Below are positions 1 through 6,694 of a DNA stretch of 14,374 bases, one piece after another (within the stretch, counting starts at the first letter, position 1; each line of letters begins with the position of its first letter). The DNA is from Thermoleophilia bacterium. GTDB taxonomy: Bacteria; Actinomycetota; Thermoleophilia; RBG-16-64-13. The DNA is taken from assembly GCA_016929985.1 (NCBI GenBank), contig JAFGIH010000528.1:1-14374 (forward strand), in the 5' to 3' direction. The position numbers and the translations under genes are program-made. The notes under the pieces are model-generated. The model was not told the DNA's origin. It was given only the letters and a program-made list of their open reading frames with translations, and made no database searches.

Positions 1-1
1 C

Positions 2-526
2 CTGGCCCGCGAGGTGCACCGCCCGCATGTGCTGGGCCAGGGCGAACATCCTCATGTCACCGGGCTCTACCACGATTACACGGGCTTTCCCAACAACGAC
101 CCCGACCAGAGCAGCGAGTTCCTGCGAGAGTTGTACAACAAAGTCGCTCATCACCGCGACGAACTGTGCCTCTACGACGTGAAGAACGAGGGCAAGGGCC
201 GGGTCTGCATCGTGGCGTACGGCTCATGCGCACGCACTGCCCGGGCGGCCTGGCGGCTGGCGGAGCAGGAAGGCCTTCCGGTAGAGGTCCTGCATCTCTA
301 CACTCTGTTCCCGCTGCCCGTGGAGATCATCCAGACCGTGGCCCGCCGGGTCGAGTTCATGTTGATCCCCGAGCTCAACCTGGGCCAGTACGCGCACGAA
401 GTACGCAAAATGGCCGAGCAATGGACCACCGTCATCGGCATGGGCAAGATCGACGGGACCCTTTTCACGCCGCGGGAGATCCTCGACCGCATCGGAGAGC
501 TCATTGGCAAGTACGAGAGCGTGTAG
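2..526 (+). CDS. korA: 2-oxoacid:ferredoxin oxidoreductase, alpha subunit (C-terminal part)
   Basis: The gene is cut by the left edge of the window; the frame is open from base 2, so about 174 C-terminal residues are visible. The visible part matches the C-terminal domain of the alpha subunit of KorA/VorA-type oxidoreductases: a stretch reading VCIVAYGSCARTARAA, then LHLYTLFPLP and a conserved LIPELNLGQYAHEVR segment. This domain contacts the beta subunit in the complex that oxidatively decarboxylates a 2-oxoacid to an acyl-CoA and reduces ferredoxin. The next gene starts 3 bases after the stop and encodes the beta subunit, which supports the assignment. The substrate (2-oxoglutarate or another 2-oxoacid) cannot be read from this fragment; the neighbouring benzoyl-CoA reductase genes make 2-oxoglutarate plausible by analogy with Thauera and Azoarcus (inference). 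Confidence 0.88.
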   Translation: MAREVHRPHVLGQGEHPHVTGLYHDYTGFPNNDPDQSSEFLRELYNKVAHHRDELCLYDVKNEGKGRVCIVAYGSCARTARAAWRLAEQEGLPVEVLHLYTLFPLPVEIIQTVARRVEFMLIPELNLGQYAHEVRKMAEQWTTVIGMGKIDGTLFTPREILDRIGELIGKYESV

Positions 527-529
527 TCG

Positions 530-1405
530 ATGACCCTTCAGATCGAACAGTACCTGCACACAGAACGGCTGCCCCATATCTGGTGCCCAGGCTGCGGGCT
601 TGGCATCGTTACGGGCGCTCTCTTGCGTGTCTTTGTCGATCTCGGTCTCGAACGCGAGAACACAGTGGTAGTGAGCGGCATCGGGTGTTCGAGCCGGGCT
701 GCCAACTACCTCGATGTGGGTACGGTGCACTCCATCCACGGCCGGGCTCTGGCGGTGGCTACCGGGGTCAAGATGGCCCGGCCGAACTTCAAGGTAGTGG
801 TGTTCACCGGCGACGGCGATGGGGCCGCGATAGGTGGCAACCACCTCATCCATGCCTGCAGGCGCAACATCGACCTCACCTGCGTCCTCTTCAACAACCA
901 GACCTACGGTATGACCGGCGGTCAGACTGCGCCTACCATGAACGTGGGCGATCGCTCCACCACTGCCCGGCACGGCCAGATCGAGCAGCCGTTCGATCTC
1001 TGCCGGTTGACACAAGCGGCAGGGGCCAGCTTCGTGGGCCGTGGCGTAGCCGCCAATATCCGCGAGATGGAGAAGCTCATCAAGAGAGGCGTGCAACACG
1101 TCGGCTTCTCTTTCATCGAAGCGGTGGTCCCCTGCCCGACGGAGTTCGGTAGGCGCAACGGCAAGTCGAATCCCATTGACATGCTGGAAGACGCGAGGGC
1201 CCGCGCCGTCTCTGTGGCGAAGGCCGCCAAGTTGTCGCCTGAGGAGTTGCAGGGCAAGATCGTCACCGGAGTGCTGCACGAAGATGAGAGCGCGCCGGAG
1301 TTCCAGCAGGCGTATGCGGCCGCTGCGGGCATACAGGCCGAAGCAGCCGAGGCCCAGTCACGGGCCGACGCCCTGGTGAAGGCGCCCGCGGGGGAACGAG
1401 GATGA
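530..1405 (+). CDS. korB: 2-oxoacid:ferredoxin oxidoreductase, beta subunit (TPP-binding)
   Basis: This 291-residue protein is the thiamine-diphosphate-binding subunit of a 2-oxoacid:ferredoxin oxidoreductase. The N-terminal WCPGCG (C19, C22), GIGCSS (C53) and PCPTEFGRRN (C202) supply the four cysteines expected for the [4Fe-4S] cluster of the short beta subunits. The TPP/Mg site is seen as FTGDGDG (residues 92-98) followed by FNNQTYGMTGGQ (121-131). The last 80 residues form a charged Ala/Glu-rich tail. The start ATG lies 3 bases after the korA stop, with no strong ribosome site, so translation is probably coupled. The stop overlaps the korC start (ATGA). There is no ferredoxin domain in the part of the complex visible here, so a separate ferredoxin is needed to carry electrons. 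The family is clear; the substrate is not. Confidence 0.93.
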   Translation: MTLQIEQYLHTERLPHIWCPGCGLGIVTGALLRVFVDLGLERENTVVVSGIGCSSRAANYLDVGTVHSIHGRALAVATGVKMARPNFKVVVFTGDGDGAAIGGNHLIHACRRNIDLTCVLFNNQTYGMTGGQTAPTMNVGDRSTTARHGQIEQPFDLCRLTQAAGASFVGRGVAANIREMEKLIKRGVQHVGFSFIEAVVPCPTEFGRRNGKSNPIDMLEDARARAVSVAKAAKLSPEELQGKIVTGVLHEDESAPEFQQAYAAAAGIQAEAAEAQSRADALVKAPAGERG

Positions 1406-1986
1406 GCGATCGCACAGGATTGCTCGCCGATCGTTCTTTCGTCGAGATCCGTTGCGGCGGCAGTGGCGGCCAAGGCGTGGTGCTCATGGGTATCATCCTG
1501 GCTACGGCAGCGAACTACGACGGACACTGCGTTGTGCAGACCGAGTCCTATGGGCCCGAGGCCCGTGGCGGCTACAGCCGTAGCGACGTCATCATCTCCG
1601 ACAGGCAGATCGACTACCCCAAGCTCGATCAGTGCGATCTGCTGGTGGCCCTTTCGCAGGACTCGGTGAATGGGTACACGAAGAACCTGCGCAGGGATGG
1701 GGTGCTCATCTACGACTCTGAGATGGTGACCAGCCTGCCGACATTCCTCGGCGCCAAGGTCGGTGCGCCTTTCACCCGGTGGGCGAAGGAAGAGACCGGC
1801 AGGGTGCAGGCGGCCAATGTGGTGGCTCTGGGCGCGGTTGTAGCGGTGACCGGTGTGGTTTCCGTGGAAGCCATGCAAAGAGCGGTCAGCGAAGCTGTTC
1901 CTGCAGGCACCCAGGAGGTCAACATGCGTGCCCTGGCCAGAGGTCTTTCCATCACCTACTCCGACGGAGAAGAGGCGGCGACCTAG
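1402..1986 (+). CDS. korC: 2-oxoacid:ferredoxin oxidoreductase, gamma subunit
   Basis: This 194-residue protein is the gamma subunit (pyruvate ferredoxin/flavodoxin oxidoreductase catalytic domain, PF01558 type). The glycine-rich signature GGSGGQG lies at residues 19-25, and QTESYGPEARGG follows at about 45-56, as in KorC, VorC and IorB relatives. The ATG overlaps the korB stop by one base in an ATGA junction, which indicates translational coupling and equal expression. Length and domain content are normal for a stand-alone gamma subunit. Together with the alpha and beta genes upstream it makes a three-subunit enzyme. In Azoarcus evansii a three-subunit Kor complex is linked to benzoyl-CoA reduction (known from the literature); here the same role is inferred from the neighbouring gene. 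Confidence 0.92.
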   Translation: MSDRTGLLADRSFVEIRCGGSGGQGVVLMGIILATAANYDGHCVVQTESYGPEARGGYSRSDVIISDRQIDYPKLDQCDLLVALSQDSVNGYTKNLRRDGVLIYDSEMVTSLPTFLGAKVGAPFTRWAKEETGRVQAANVVALGAVVAVTGVVSVEAMQRAVSEAVPAGTQEVNMRALARGLSITYSDGEEAAT

Positions 1987-2009
1987 AGAGTCCGCCGAGA
2001 GGACTGGGC

Positions 2010-2792
2010 ATGCTCGTAGCGGGTATCGATGTAGGGGCAAAGAACGTGCACGCCGTACTCTTGAAAGACGGCGAATTGGTGGCGCGGGCGGCCGTGGCCT
2101 CAGGATTCGATCACGAGGAGTCGGCCGAGCGGGGCCTCACAGAGGCGGCTCGCATCGCCGGCGTGAAGCGTGAGGACATCGAACGGATAGCGGCGACCGG
2201 CGCGGGCCGCAAGGCGTTGGCCTTCGCCGCCGACCAACCGACCGAGATCGCCGCCGACGCGAGAGGGGCCGCCCATCTCTACCCGGGAGCCCGCACGGTC
2301 GTTGATGTGGGGGCCGACGAGGCCCGGGCCATCAAGTTAGGCGAGGGCGGCAGGGTGGTCGACTTCGCCATCAACGAGAAGTGCGCGGCCGGAGCAGGCG
2401 CGTTCGTGGAGGCGATGAGCCGGGCGCTGGAAATGCCACTGGACGAATTCGCCAGGGCTTCGCTGGATTCCACTGAGGCCATCCCCATGAATGCTCAGTG
2501 CACCGTCTTTGCGGAGTCGGAAGTTGTGAGCCTCATCCACGCCAACACGCCGCCCGGCGACATCGCCCGGGCAGTGCACGACGCCATGGCCAGTAGGGTG
2601 TCGACCATGGTGCGGCGCATCGGGGTGGAGGACCCGGTTGTTCTGGGGGGCGGAACGGCGCTGAACGTGGGGTTCGTCAAGTCGCTGTCGGAGGCGTTGG
2701 GCGGCGTGGATGTGCACGTTCTGACCGATGCCGAGTACCTCGGTGCCCATGGGGCGGCGCTCATCGCCTGGGAGGCGGCACAGAGGGGGTAG
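2010..2792 (+). CDS. bzdP: ATP-dependent benzoyl-CoA reductase subunit, BcrD/BadG/BzdP type (BadF/BadG/BcrA/BcrD ATPase family)
   Basis: This 260-residue protein belongs to the ASKHA-fold ATPase family that drives electrons into benzoyl-CoA reductase and 2-hydroxyacyl-CoA dehydratases. It shows the first phosphate loop GIDVGAKNVHAVLL (residues 5-18), the cluster-ligand motif NEKCAAGAGAF with C125, the second ligand in QCTVFAESEV with C164, and the adenosine motif VVLGGGTALN (210-219). The Cys spacing (39 residues) equals that of HgdC. The usual GGQD is replaced by DVGADEAR (99-106), which points to the D/G/P-type subunit rather than a stand-alone dehydratase activator. I chose ATG 2010 because the protein then begins directly with the phosphate loop; the same frame is open further upstream but runs over korC. 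It lies 23 bases after korC, so it probably belongs to that operon. The exact symbol (bzdP, badG or bcrD) is uncertain. Confidence 0.85.
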   Translation: MLVAGIDVGAKNVHAVLLKDGELVARAAVASGFDHEESAERGLTEAARIAGVKREDIERIAATGAGRKALAFAADQPTEIAADARGAAHLYPGARTVVDVGADEARAIKLGEGGRVVDFAINEKCAAGAGAFVEAMSRALEMPLDEFARASLDSTEAIPMNAQCTVFAESEVVSLIHANTPPGDIARAVHDAMASRVSTMVRRIGVEDPVVLGGGTALNVGFVKSLSEALGGVDVHVLTDAEYLGAHGAALIAWEAAQRG

Positions 2793-2794
2793 TG

Positions 2795-2830
2795 CCTGCT
2801 CCGTCCGGGTCCTAACCGCTTCTGAGCAGG
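2795..2830. terminator. inverted repeat between convergent genes (possible weak bidirectional terminator)
   Basis: CCTGCTC (2795-2801) and GAGCAGG (2824-2830) form a perfect 7-bp inverted repeat around a 22-base loop. It sits where the plus-strand benzoyl-CoA reductase subunit gene meets the minus-strand toxin gene; the right arm lies inside the toxin reading frame. No T-tract follows in either direction, so a factor-independent terminator is not well supported. Confidence 0.25.
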
Positions 2831-3153
2831 ACACGCAGCGTGTCTGCCACCGCAGCGGCGTCGGTGGCGGCCAAGGAGCCGACCCTCCGTTCCACAAGAC
2901 GGTCGTCGATAGTGAACAGCTTCATGCGCACCAATGACGGCGCCGGCAGGCCCGCCGCGGTCAGGTCCGAGATCGGCACGTCCAGCGGCCACGGCTGATG
3001 CCCGGCGCTGGTGATCATGGCGAGAACGCTGTGGCCGCTGAAGTCGCCGAAGTCTCGCGCCGTCGATACGACGAGGGCCGGTCTGCGCTTCTGGGTGCTC
3101 TCATCGGCGAACGGGAAGGGAACTACGACGACATCCCACTGCTCAAAGACCAC
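2812..3153 (-). CDS. mazF: MazF/PemK-type endoribonuclease toxin
   Basis: This 113-residue protein looks like a MazF/PemK toxin, a ribosome-independent mRNA interferase. The N-terminus reads FEQWDVVVVPFPFADEST, matching the family pattern in which a strand (GDIVxVxFPFxD) is followed by a basic K-R-R-P-A-L-V-V-S segment (residues about 23-31). The GTG start at 3153 is preceded by GAGGAA at a suitable distance; the open frame extends further upstream, but that extension runs over the antitoxin gene in another frame and lacks family features. The gene overlaps the end of the antitoxin by 11 bases, the usual order (antitoxin first) in a type II module. It converges with the benzoyl-CoA reductase subunit gene to its left. 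Activity and target site cannot be read from sequence. Confidence 0.85.
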   Translation of the reverse strand: MVFEQWDVVVVPFPFADESTQKRRPALVVSTARDFGDFSGHSVLAMITSAGHQPWPLDVPISDLTAAGLPAPSLVRMKLFTIDDRLVERRVGSLAATDAAAVADTLRVLLRSG

Positions 3154-3379
3154 GGTAGGCTTCCTCGTCCTCCTCGGAGTCCCATTCTCCCAGCAAGGGC
3201 TCGAGCGCTTCTGCGAAATCCAGATCGAGCCGCATGGCCTTGCGCAAAACCACGTGGGCTGGGCCTTGGATCTCGAAGACAATGGAGTCCCCTTTGGCCA
3301 GACCGAGAGTCTCACGCACCGGCGCGGGTATGGTGGTCTGATACTTGCTGGTCAGTTTGCTCATCGCCCGTACTCCCAT
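3143..3379 (-). CDS. AbrB/SpoVT-family antitoxin (MazE-like partner)
   Basis: This 78-residue protein carries a swapped-hairpin AbrB DNA-binding domain at the N-terminus: SKLTSKYQTTIPAPVRETLG (residues 7-26), then LAKGDSIVFEI and HVVLRK. The C-terminal third is acidic (LGEWDSEEDEEAY, about 63-75), as expected of the tail that neutralises a MazF dimer. The ATG at 3379 is preceded on the minus strand by AGGAGG about 7 bases upstream, a strong ribosome site that decides this start over an internal ATG at residue 6. It is the first gene of a two-gene unit with the toxin, and an inverted repeat just upstream is a likely autoregulatory operator. The module sits at the left border of the peptide-modification block and could act as a stability element (inference). 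Confidence 0.87.
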   Translation of the reverse strand: MGVRAMSKLTSKYQTTIPAPVRETLGLAKGDSIVFEIQGPAHVVLRKAMRLDLDFAEALEPLLGEWDSEEDEEAYRGL

Positions 3380-3390
3380 GCTGAAGCCTC

Positions 3391-3427
3391 CTGGTAAGTG
3401 AGTAATGCAGCCTTACCAGCTTACCAC
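3391..3427. promoter_or_regulatory. inverted/direct repeat upstream of the toxin-antitoxin pair (putative operator)
   Basis: CTGGTAAG (3391-3398) is a perfect inverted repeat of CTTACCAG (3412-3419), with 13 bases between the arms, and the second arm is repeated directly as CTTACCAC (3420-3427). The left arm begins 12 bases before the antitoxin start and touches its AGGAGG ribosome site. AbrB/MazE-type antitoxins usually bind such repeats to repress their own operon; binding here is an inference from position and symmetry. Between this element and the next gene at 3642 I see about 210 bases without a convincing gene or promoter. Confidence 0.5.
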
Positions 3428-3641
3428 GCGTCCCGGCGTGTATCAGGTGCTTGGTCGCTCCCGAGGATACTGGTGACGACCGACGTGCGGTGTCGGACTT
3501 CAGTAGTAGATTGGGTTGAACCAGACTGCGGCGGGCACCTCTTTATGATTCATGCATACTGCATATCGATAGCGGGTATAGTGTTTTGGCATCGTTGTCA
3601 GTCGAGTTGGCGGCGGGCGCTACCGCACCGGGAGTACTGAA

Positions 3642-3833
3642 GTGTCCAGAACCGAAGAAACCTATTCTAGAACCCTGCCGCGGTGGCGGAGGCCGGAGCT
3701 TATCGTTTTGGTGCGGAGCAGGCCCGAGGAAGCGGTGTTGCAGATATGTAAGAGCAACAAGCTGTTGGGCCCCGACCATTCTGACTGCCATATCCAAGGC
3801 TCCAATTGGTGCCCGAGCAATGCCAATTCGTAG
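3642..3833 (+). CDS. candidate RiPP precursor peptide 1 (63 aa)
   Basis: This small gene encodes 63 residues and is paralogous to the peptide encoded at 7908-8093. The shared block spans residues 13-37: P-x-W-x-R-P-E-L-x-x-L-V-R-S-R-P-E-E-x-V-L-x-x-C-K. After it comes a variable 26-residue tail rich in Ser, Asn, Gly and His, with cysteines C49 (in SDC) and C57 and a C-terminal C-x5-S. A conserved front and a variable back is what a leader/core precursor looks like. The start is GTG, with GGAG ending 7 bases upstream. Of 17 identical residues in the shared block, 10 use different synonymous codons in the two genes, so the similarity is kept at protein level. No homologue of known structure is recognised. 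It ends 8 bases before the stop of the convergent ABC transporter gene. It lies apart from the modification enzymes, which are to the right beyond the transporter. Confidence 0.7.
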   Translation: MSRTEETYSRTLPRWRRPELIVLVRSRPEEAVLQICKSNKLLGPDHSDCHIQGSNWCPSNANS

Positions 3834-3841
3834 CCAATCCT

Positions 3842-5644
3842 CTATGCTCGGTCTCTCTGCTGGTATGCCTGCGCCTGCACCTCATACATATCCGCGTAGC
3901 GCCCTCCCAGTGCCATCAGTTCTTCGTGAGTGCCGCTCTCTATGACCCGCCCCTGATCGAAGATGTGTATGCGGTCGGCCGTGCGCACCGTTGAGAAGCG
4001 GTGGCTGATCAGGACCACCGAACGTCCCTTGGCAAGCTCCTTGATGTGCTGGAACACATCCCACTCGGCCTGAGGATCGAGGGCGCTGGTCGGTTCGTCG
4101 AAGACCAAGATCTGAGCGTTTCGGACGAAGGCTCTCGCTAGAGCTATCTTCTGCCACTCCCCCACGCTCAGCTCCTCGCCTTCGTCGAACCACTTGCCGA
4201 GGATGGTGCTGTAGCCATGGCGGAGGCGGCGGATGAACTCGTCGGCCCCGGCATCCCGAGCCGCCGTTTCGATCACGCTATCGGCCTCATCGAGCATCAC
4301 GTTTCCCAGCCGGATGTTCTCGCGGACGGTGAGCAGATAGTGAGCGAAGTCCTGGAAGATGACGCTCATGTTCCGGCGAAGGTCGACCACATCGAACTCA
4401 CGTAGGTCATGTCCGTCGACGGTGATGGCGCCGGTGGTGGGGTCATAGAGCCGGCAGAGAAGCTTGACCAGGGTCGTCTTTCCCGAGCCGTTCGGGCCGA
4501 CGAAAGCAGTGACCTCTCCCGGCCGGATGGTCAAGGAGATATCGCGAAGGGCCGTGCGCTCCGTGTCCGGATAGCTGAAGACCACGTTGTCGAATCGAAC
4601 GCCCTCGGTGACCGGACGCGGCACCGGCATCGGTTTCTCCGCGGAAACGATGCGCGGTTCGAGGGCCATGAACTCGTCGAAGTACGACAAGAAGAGACTG
4701 TCCTCGTATATGGTGGCGAACCCGCGCAGGACCGCCTGCAGCGACCCCAGACTGGTCTGGAAGGCCTGGTAGTAGGCCATCACGTCGCCTATGGTGATAT
4801 CGCCCCGGATGGCCCGCCAGGCCACGTAAGCGAAAGTTCCAAACACTGCCAGCACGGCCGCTGCACCGGCGGCCAATTCGGCCAGCGAACGCCGGGCCAC
4901 GAGGCCTATCAGCTCGCGGCGAAGCCTCTGCCGAAGGTCGCGGTGCCAACTTCTGAAGCGGTCCCCGAGGCCGAAGAGGCGCATCTCCTTGGCATGGCCG
5001 CTGTCGGTGAGGAGCCAGTGGGCGTAGTACGACTGGCGCTCAGTCTCGGTGCGGCGCCGCTGCCAGGCATAGAGCTTCCGCGAGTAGAGAAACCGCACTG
5101 CTCCCCCGGGAATGGCGGCGGCAAGCACGATCAGACCCACGACCCAGTGCAGCGTCAGAAGGAGGGCGGCCATGGAGACCAACGTGACGAGTGCCTGGCC
5201 GGTGCCGGTGATGTTTCTCACGATACTGGTGGGCCGGTATGGCGCCTCTTGTTGGGCGCGGTACAAAGCGTCGTGGTAGCGGGGGTTCTCGTAGTATTCG
5301 AGATCGACTTCCACCGACTTGGCGTGGATGATGTCGGTGACGTGATCGCTGACGGTCTGGCCCAGCGCCTCGTCGACCATCGCACCCAAGGAGCGCATCA
5401 CCGCCCCCGCGAGCCCGACGACACCGGCGATCAGGATGAGTACGGCCACGTCCCAGAACGCGGCCTCGGGGTCGGCTGCGGAGATGGCGTCGGAAACAGC
5501 ATCGACGATGAGCTTGATCAACCAGACCGTCGCCAGTGGTAGGACGCCTTGTAGCACCGTCAAGGCTACGCTGGCCGCCGTCCAACCAGGAGCGATCGAC
5601 CAGACCATCTTGAGTGCCCGGCCGATGCGCATGACATCACGCAA
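3842..5644 (-). CDS. ABC transporter, fused permease and ATPase (probable peptide exporter)
   Basis: This protein of up to 600 residues is a type IV half-transporter with an N-terminal membrane domain (hydrophobic spans near residues 20-50, 65-90, 150-185 and 245-275) and a C-terminal ATPase. The ATPase has Walker A GPNGSGKTT (near 381-389), a Q-loop VIFQDF, the signature LSVGEWQK, Walker B ILVFDEPTSALD and the switch histidine in LISHRFSTVR. No C39 leader peptidase domain is present, so it would not cleave its cargo. The listed start is TTG at 5644; an ATG four codons downstream (5632) is equally possible, as neither has a clear ribosome site. It is divergent from the kinase-like gene and convergent with precursor 1. 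Export of the modified peptide is inferred from its place inside the cassette; lipid or drug export cannot be excluded. Confidence 0.88.
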   Translation of the reverse strand: MRDVMRIGRALKMVWSIAPGWTAASVALTVLQGVLPLATVWLIKLIVDAVSDAISAADPEAAFWDVAVLILIAGVVGLAGAVMRSLGAMVDEALGQTVSDHVTDIIHAKSVEVDLEYYENPRYHDALYRAQQEAPYRPTSIVRNITGTGQALVTLVSMAALLLTLHWVVGLIVLAAAIPGGAVRFLYSRKLYAWQRRRTETERQSYYAHWLLTDSGHAKEMRLFGLGDRFRSWHRDLRQRLRRELIGLVARRSLAELAAGAAAVLAVFGTFAYVAWRAIRGDITIGDVMAYYQAFQTSLGSLQAVLRGFATIYEDSLFLSYFDEFMALEPRIVSAEKPMPVPRPVTEGVRFDNVVFSYPDTERTALRDISLTIRPGEVTAFVGPNGSGKTTLVKLLCRLYDPTTGAITVDGHDLREFDVVDLRRNMSVIFQDFAHYLLTVRENIRLGNVMLDEADSVIETAARDAGADEFIRRLRHGYSTILGKWFDEGEELSVGEWQKIALARAFVRNAQILVFDEPTSALDPQAEWDVFQHIKELAKGRSVVLISHRFSTVRTADRIHIFDQGRVIESGTHEELMALGGRYADMYEVQAQAYQQRDRA

Positions 5645-5776
5645 CTGAGGTCTTGGGTGTTCAGTAGCCAGAATGCCCTCTATTCCCGACCTGCTTCATG
5701 TGTCCTTGTAACACTATAGACAATGCGGGGTGCTACCATCTCCGGGCTCGTCCGGTCCGGCCACAAGGAGAGGCAG
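5645..5776. promoter_or_regulatory. divergent intergenic region between the ABC transporter and the kinase-like gene
   Basis: The two transcription units of the cassette diverge from this 132-base segment, so it should contain promoters for both. A TATAGA hexamer at 5715-5720 could be a -10 box for the rightward unit (HPr-kinase-like gene onward), but I see no good -35 at the expected distance. The strong ribosome site AAGGAG at 5765-5770 is the clearest element. No obvious operator repeat is visible. Confidence 0.35.
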
Positions 5777-6694
5777 TTGCCAGACAGCGCGTGCCACTAT
5801 GCGATAGGTGGCATCACCATACGGGTGGAGAGTGATCTGCCCATCACACAGTCCACTTTCCACCACAAGTTCCGGAGCTTTCGGGTCTCCGGGCCGGGGT
5901 CCGATACGGTCGTGATCTGTCACCATTTTGGCCTTCCCGACCCGATTCCAGGAATGGATGAGCCGGAACACCCCAGAGAGGTCTATCGGAAGCCTCCGTG
6001 GGCCATATACCGGACTTCGCGCTCTTGGGTGTATCTGGGTATCGCTCCCACTCAAGGCGATTCGACGTTGCACCGGGTCGCGGTCTTCGATCTCGATCAC
6101 TCCAGCGGCGATCTCTACAACAACGAGGCGTATGAGAAGGCATGGCTACGAGGCGGGCTGACATCGTTGACCATGTTCCCCAGCGATCAGATCCTTCTTG
6201 CACGATTGCTGGCCGACCGGCAGGGCTGTTACCTGCATTCCGGCGCTCTCACGATAGACGGCAAGGGTCTCGTGTTCGTGGGCCATTCGGAGGCCGGCAA
6301 GTCCACCACTATGGATATGGTTCGTTCCAAGCTCGGAGAGCGGTGCGAGATACTGTGTGACGATCGCAACATCGTGCGCTGTTGGCCGGAAGGCTTTCGC
6401 GTCCATGGGACCTGGAGCCACGGCGACATACCCGACGTATCATCGGCCTCAGCCACGCTCCGTGCCATCCTCTTCCTACAACAAGACCGCTGCAACGAAA
6501 TAGTCCCGCTCCTCGATCGAAAAGAGATCATGCGCCGGCTCCTGGTCACACTCATCAAACCGATGGTGACCGCCGAGTGGTGGACGAAGGAGATGGACGT
6601 TCTCGAAAGAGTCATGGCAGAGGTGCCGTGCTACGTGATGCGCTTCGATAGGACCGGCGAGATCGTCCGTCATCTGGAGGAACTCGCGCAGTGA
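5777..6694 (+). CDS. HPr kinase-like P-loop protein (ScmC-like candidate)
   Basis: This 305-residue protein resembles the HPr-kinase-related proteins found in peptide-modification and exopolysaccharide loci, including lasso-peptide kinases. The N-terminal half begins HYAIGGITIRVESDLPI; the C-terminal half has LHSGAL (153-158), a P-loop GHSEAGKS (169-176), CDDRNIV (194-200, acid pair expected to bind Mg) and VHGTWSHGD (209-217). I chose TTG 5777 because AAGGAG (5765-5770) lies 6 bases before it; the frame is also open from ATG 5723, which has no ribosome site. The stop overlaps the next start as GTGA, so it is coupled to the first radical SAM gene. The likely role is phosphorylation or nucleotide-driven tailoring of the precursor; the substrate is not known. 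It could correspond to ScmC of the SynChlorMet cassette as I recall that set, but I cannot test this here. Confidence 0.8.
   Translation: MPDSACHYAIGGITIRVESDLPITQSTFHHKFRSFRVSGPGSDTVVICHHFGLPDPIPGMDEPEHPREVYRKPPWAIYRTSRSWVYLGIAPTQGDSTLHRVAVFDLDHSSGDLYNNEAYEKAWLRGGLTSLTMFPSDQILLARLLADRQGCYLHSGALTIDGKGLVFVGHSEAGKSTTMDMVRSKLGERCEILCDDRNIVRCWPEGFRVHGTWSHGDIPDVSSASATLRAILFLQQDRCNEIVPLLDRKEIMRRLLVTLIKPMVTAEWWTKEMDVLERVMAEVPCYVMRFDRTGEIVRHLEELAQ

Noticed and set aside
922..2040. 372-residue minus-strand open frame across korB and korC
   Set aside because: Both sense genes are certain; the antisense product is compositionally odd and matches nothing known to me.
3154..3315. N-terminal extension of the MazF-type toxin by 54 residues
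   Set aside because: The extension overlaps the antitoxin gene in another frame, while GTG 3153 has a ribosome site and gives a normal MazF N-terminus.
3516..3582. Promoter-like hexamers (TTGAAC, TATGAT, TATAGT) upstream of precursor 1
   Set aside because: No pair has acceptable spacing, so a promoter cannot be placed with confidence, though one is expected here.
3398..3640. 80-residue open frame on the plus strand ending just before precursor 1
   Set aside because: It begins inside the repeat upstream of the antitoxin, has no ribosome site and shows no recognisable composition or motif; likely chance.
4409..5542. 377-residue open frame antisense to the ABC transporter
   Set aside because: It mirrors the high-GC codon bias of the transporter, which has all ATPase motifs; the antisense translation has no domain.
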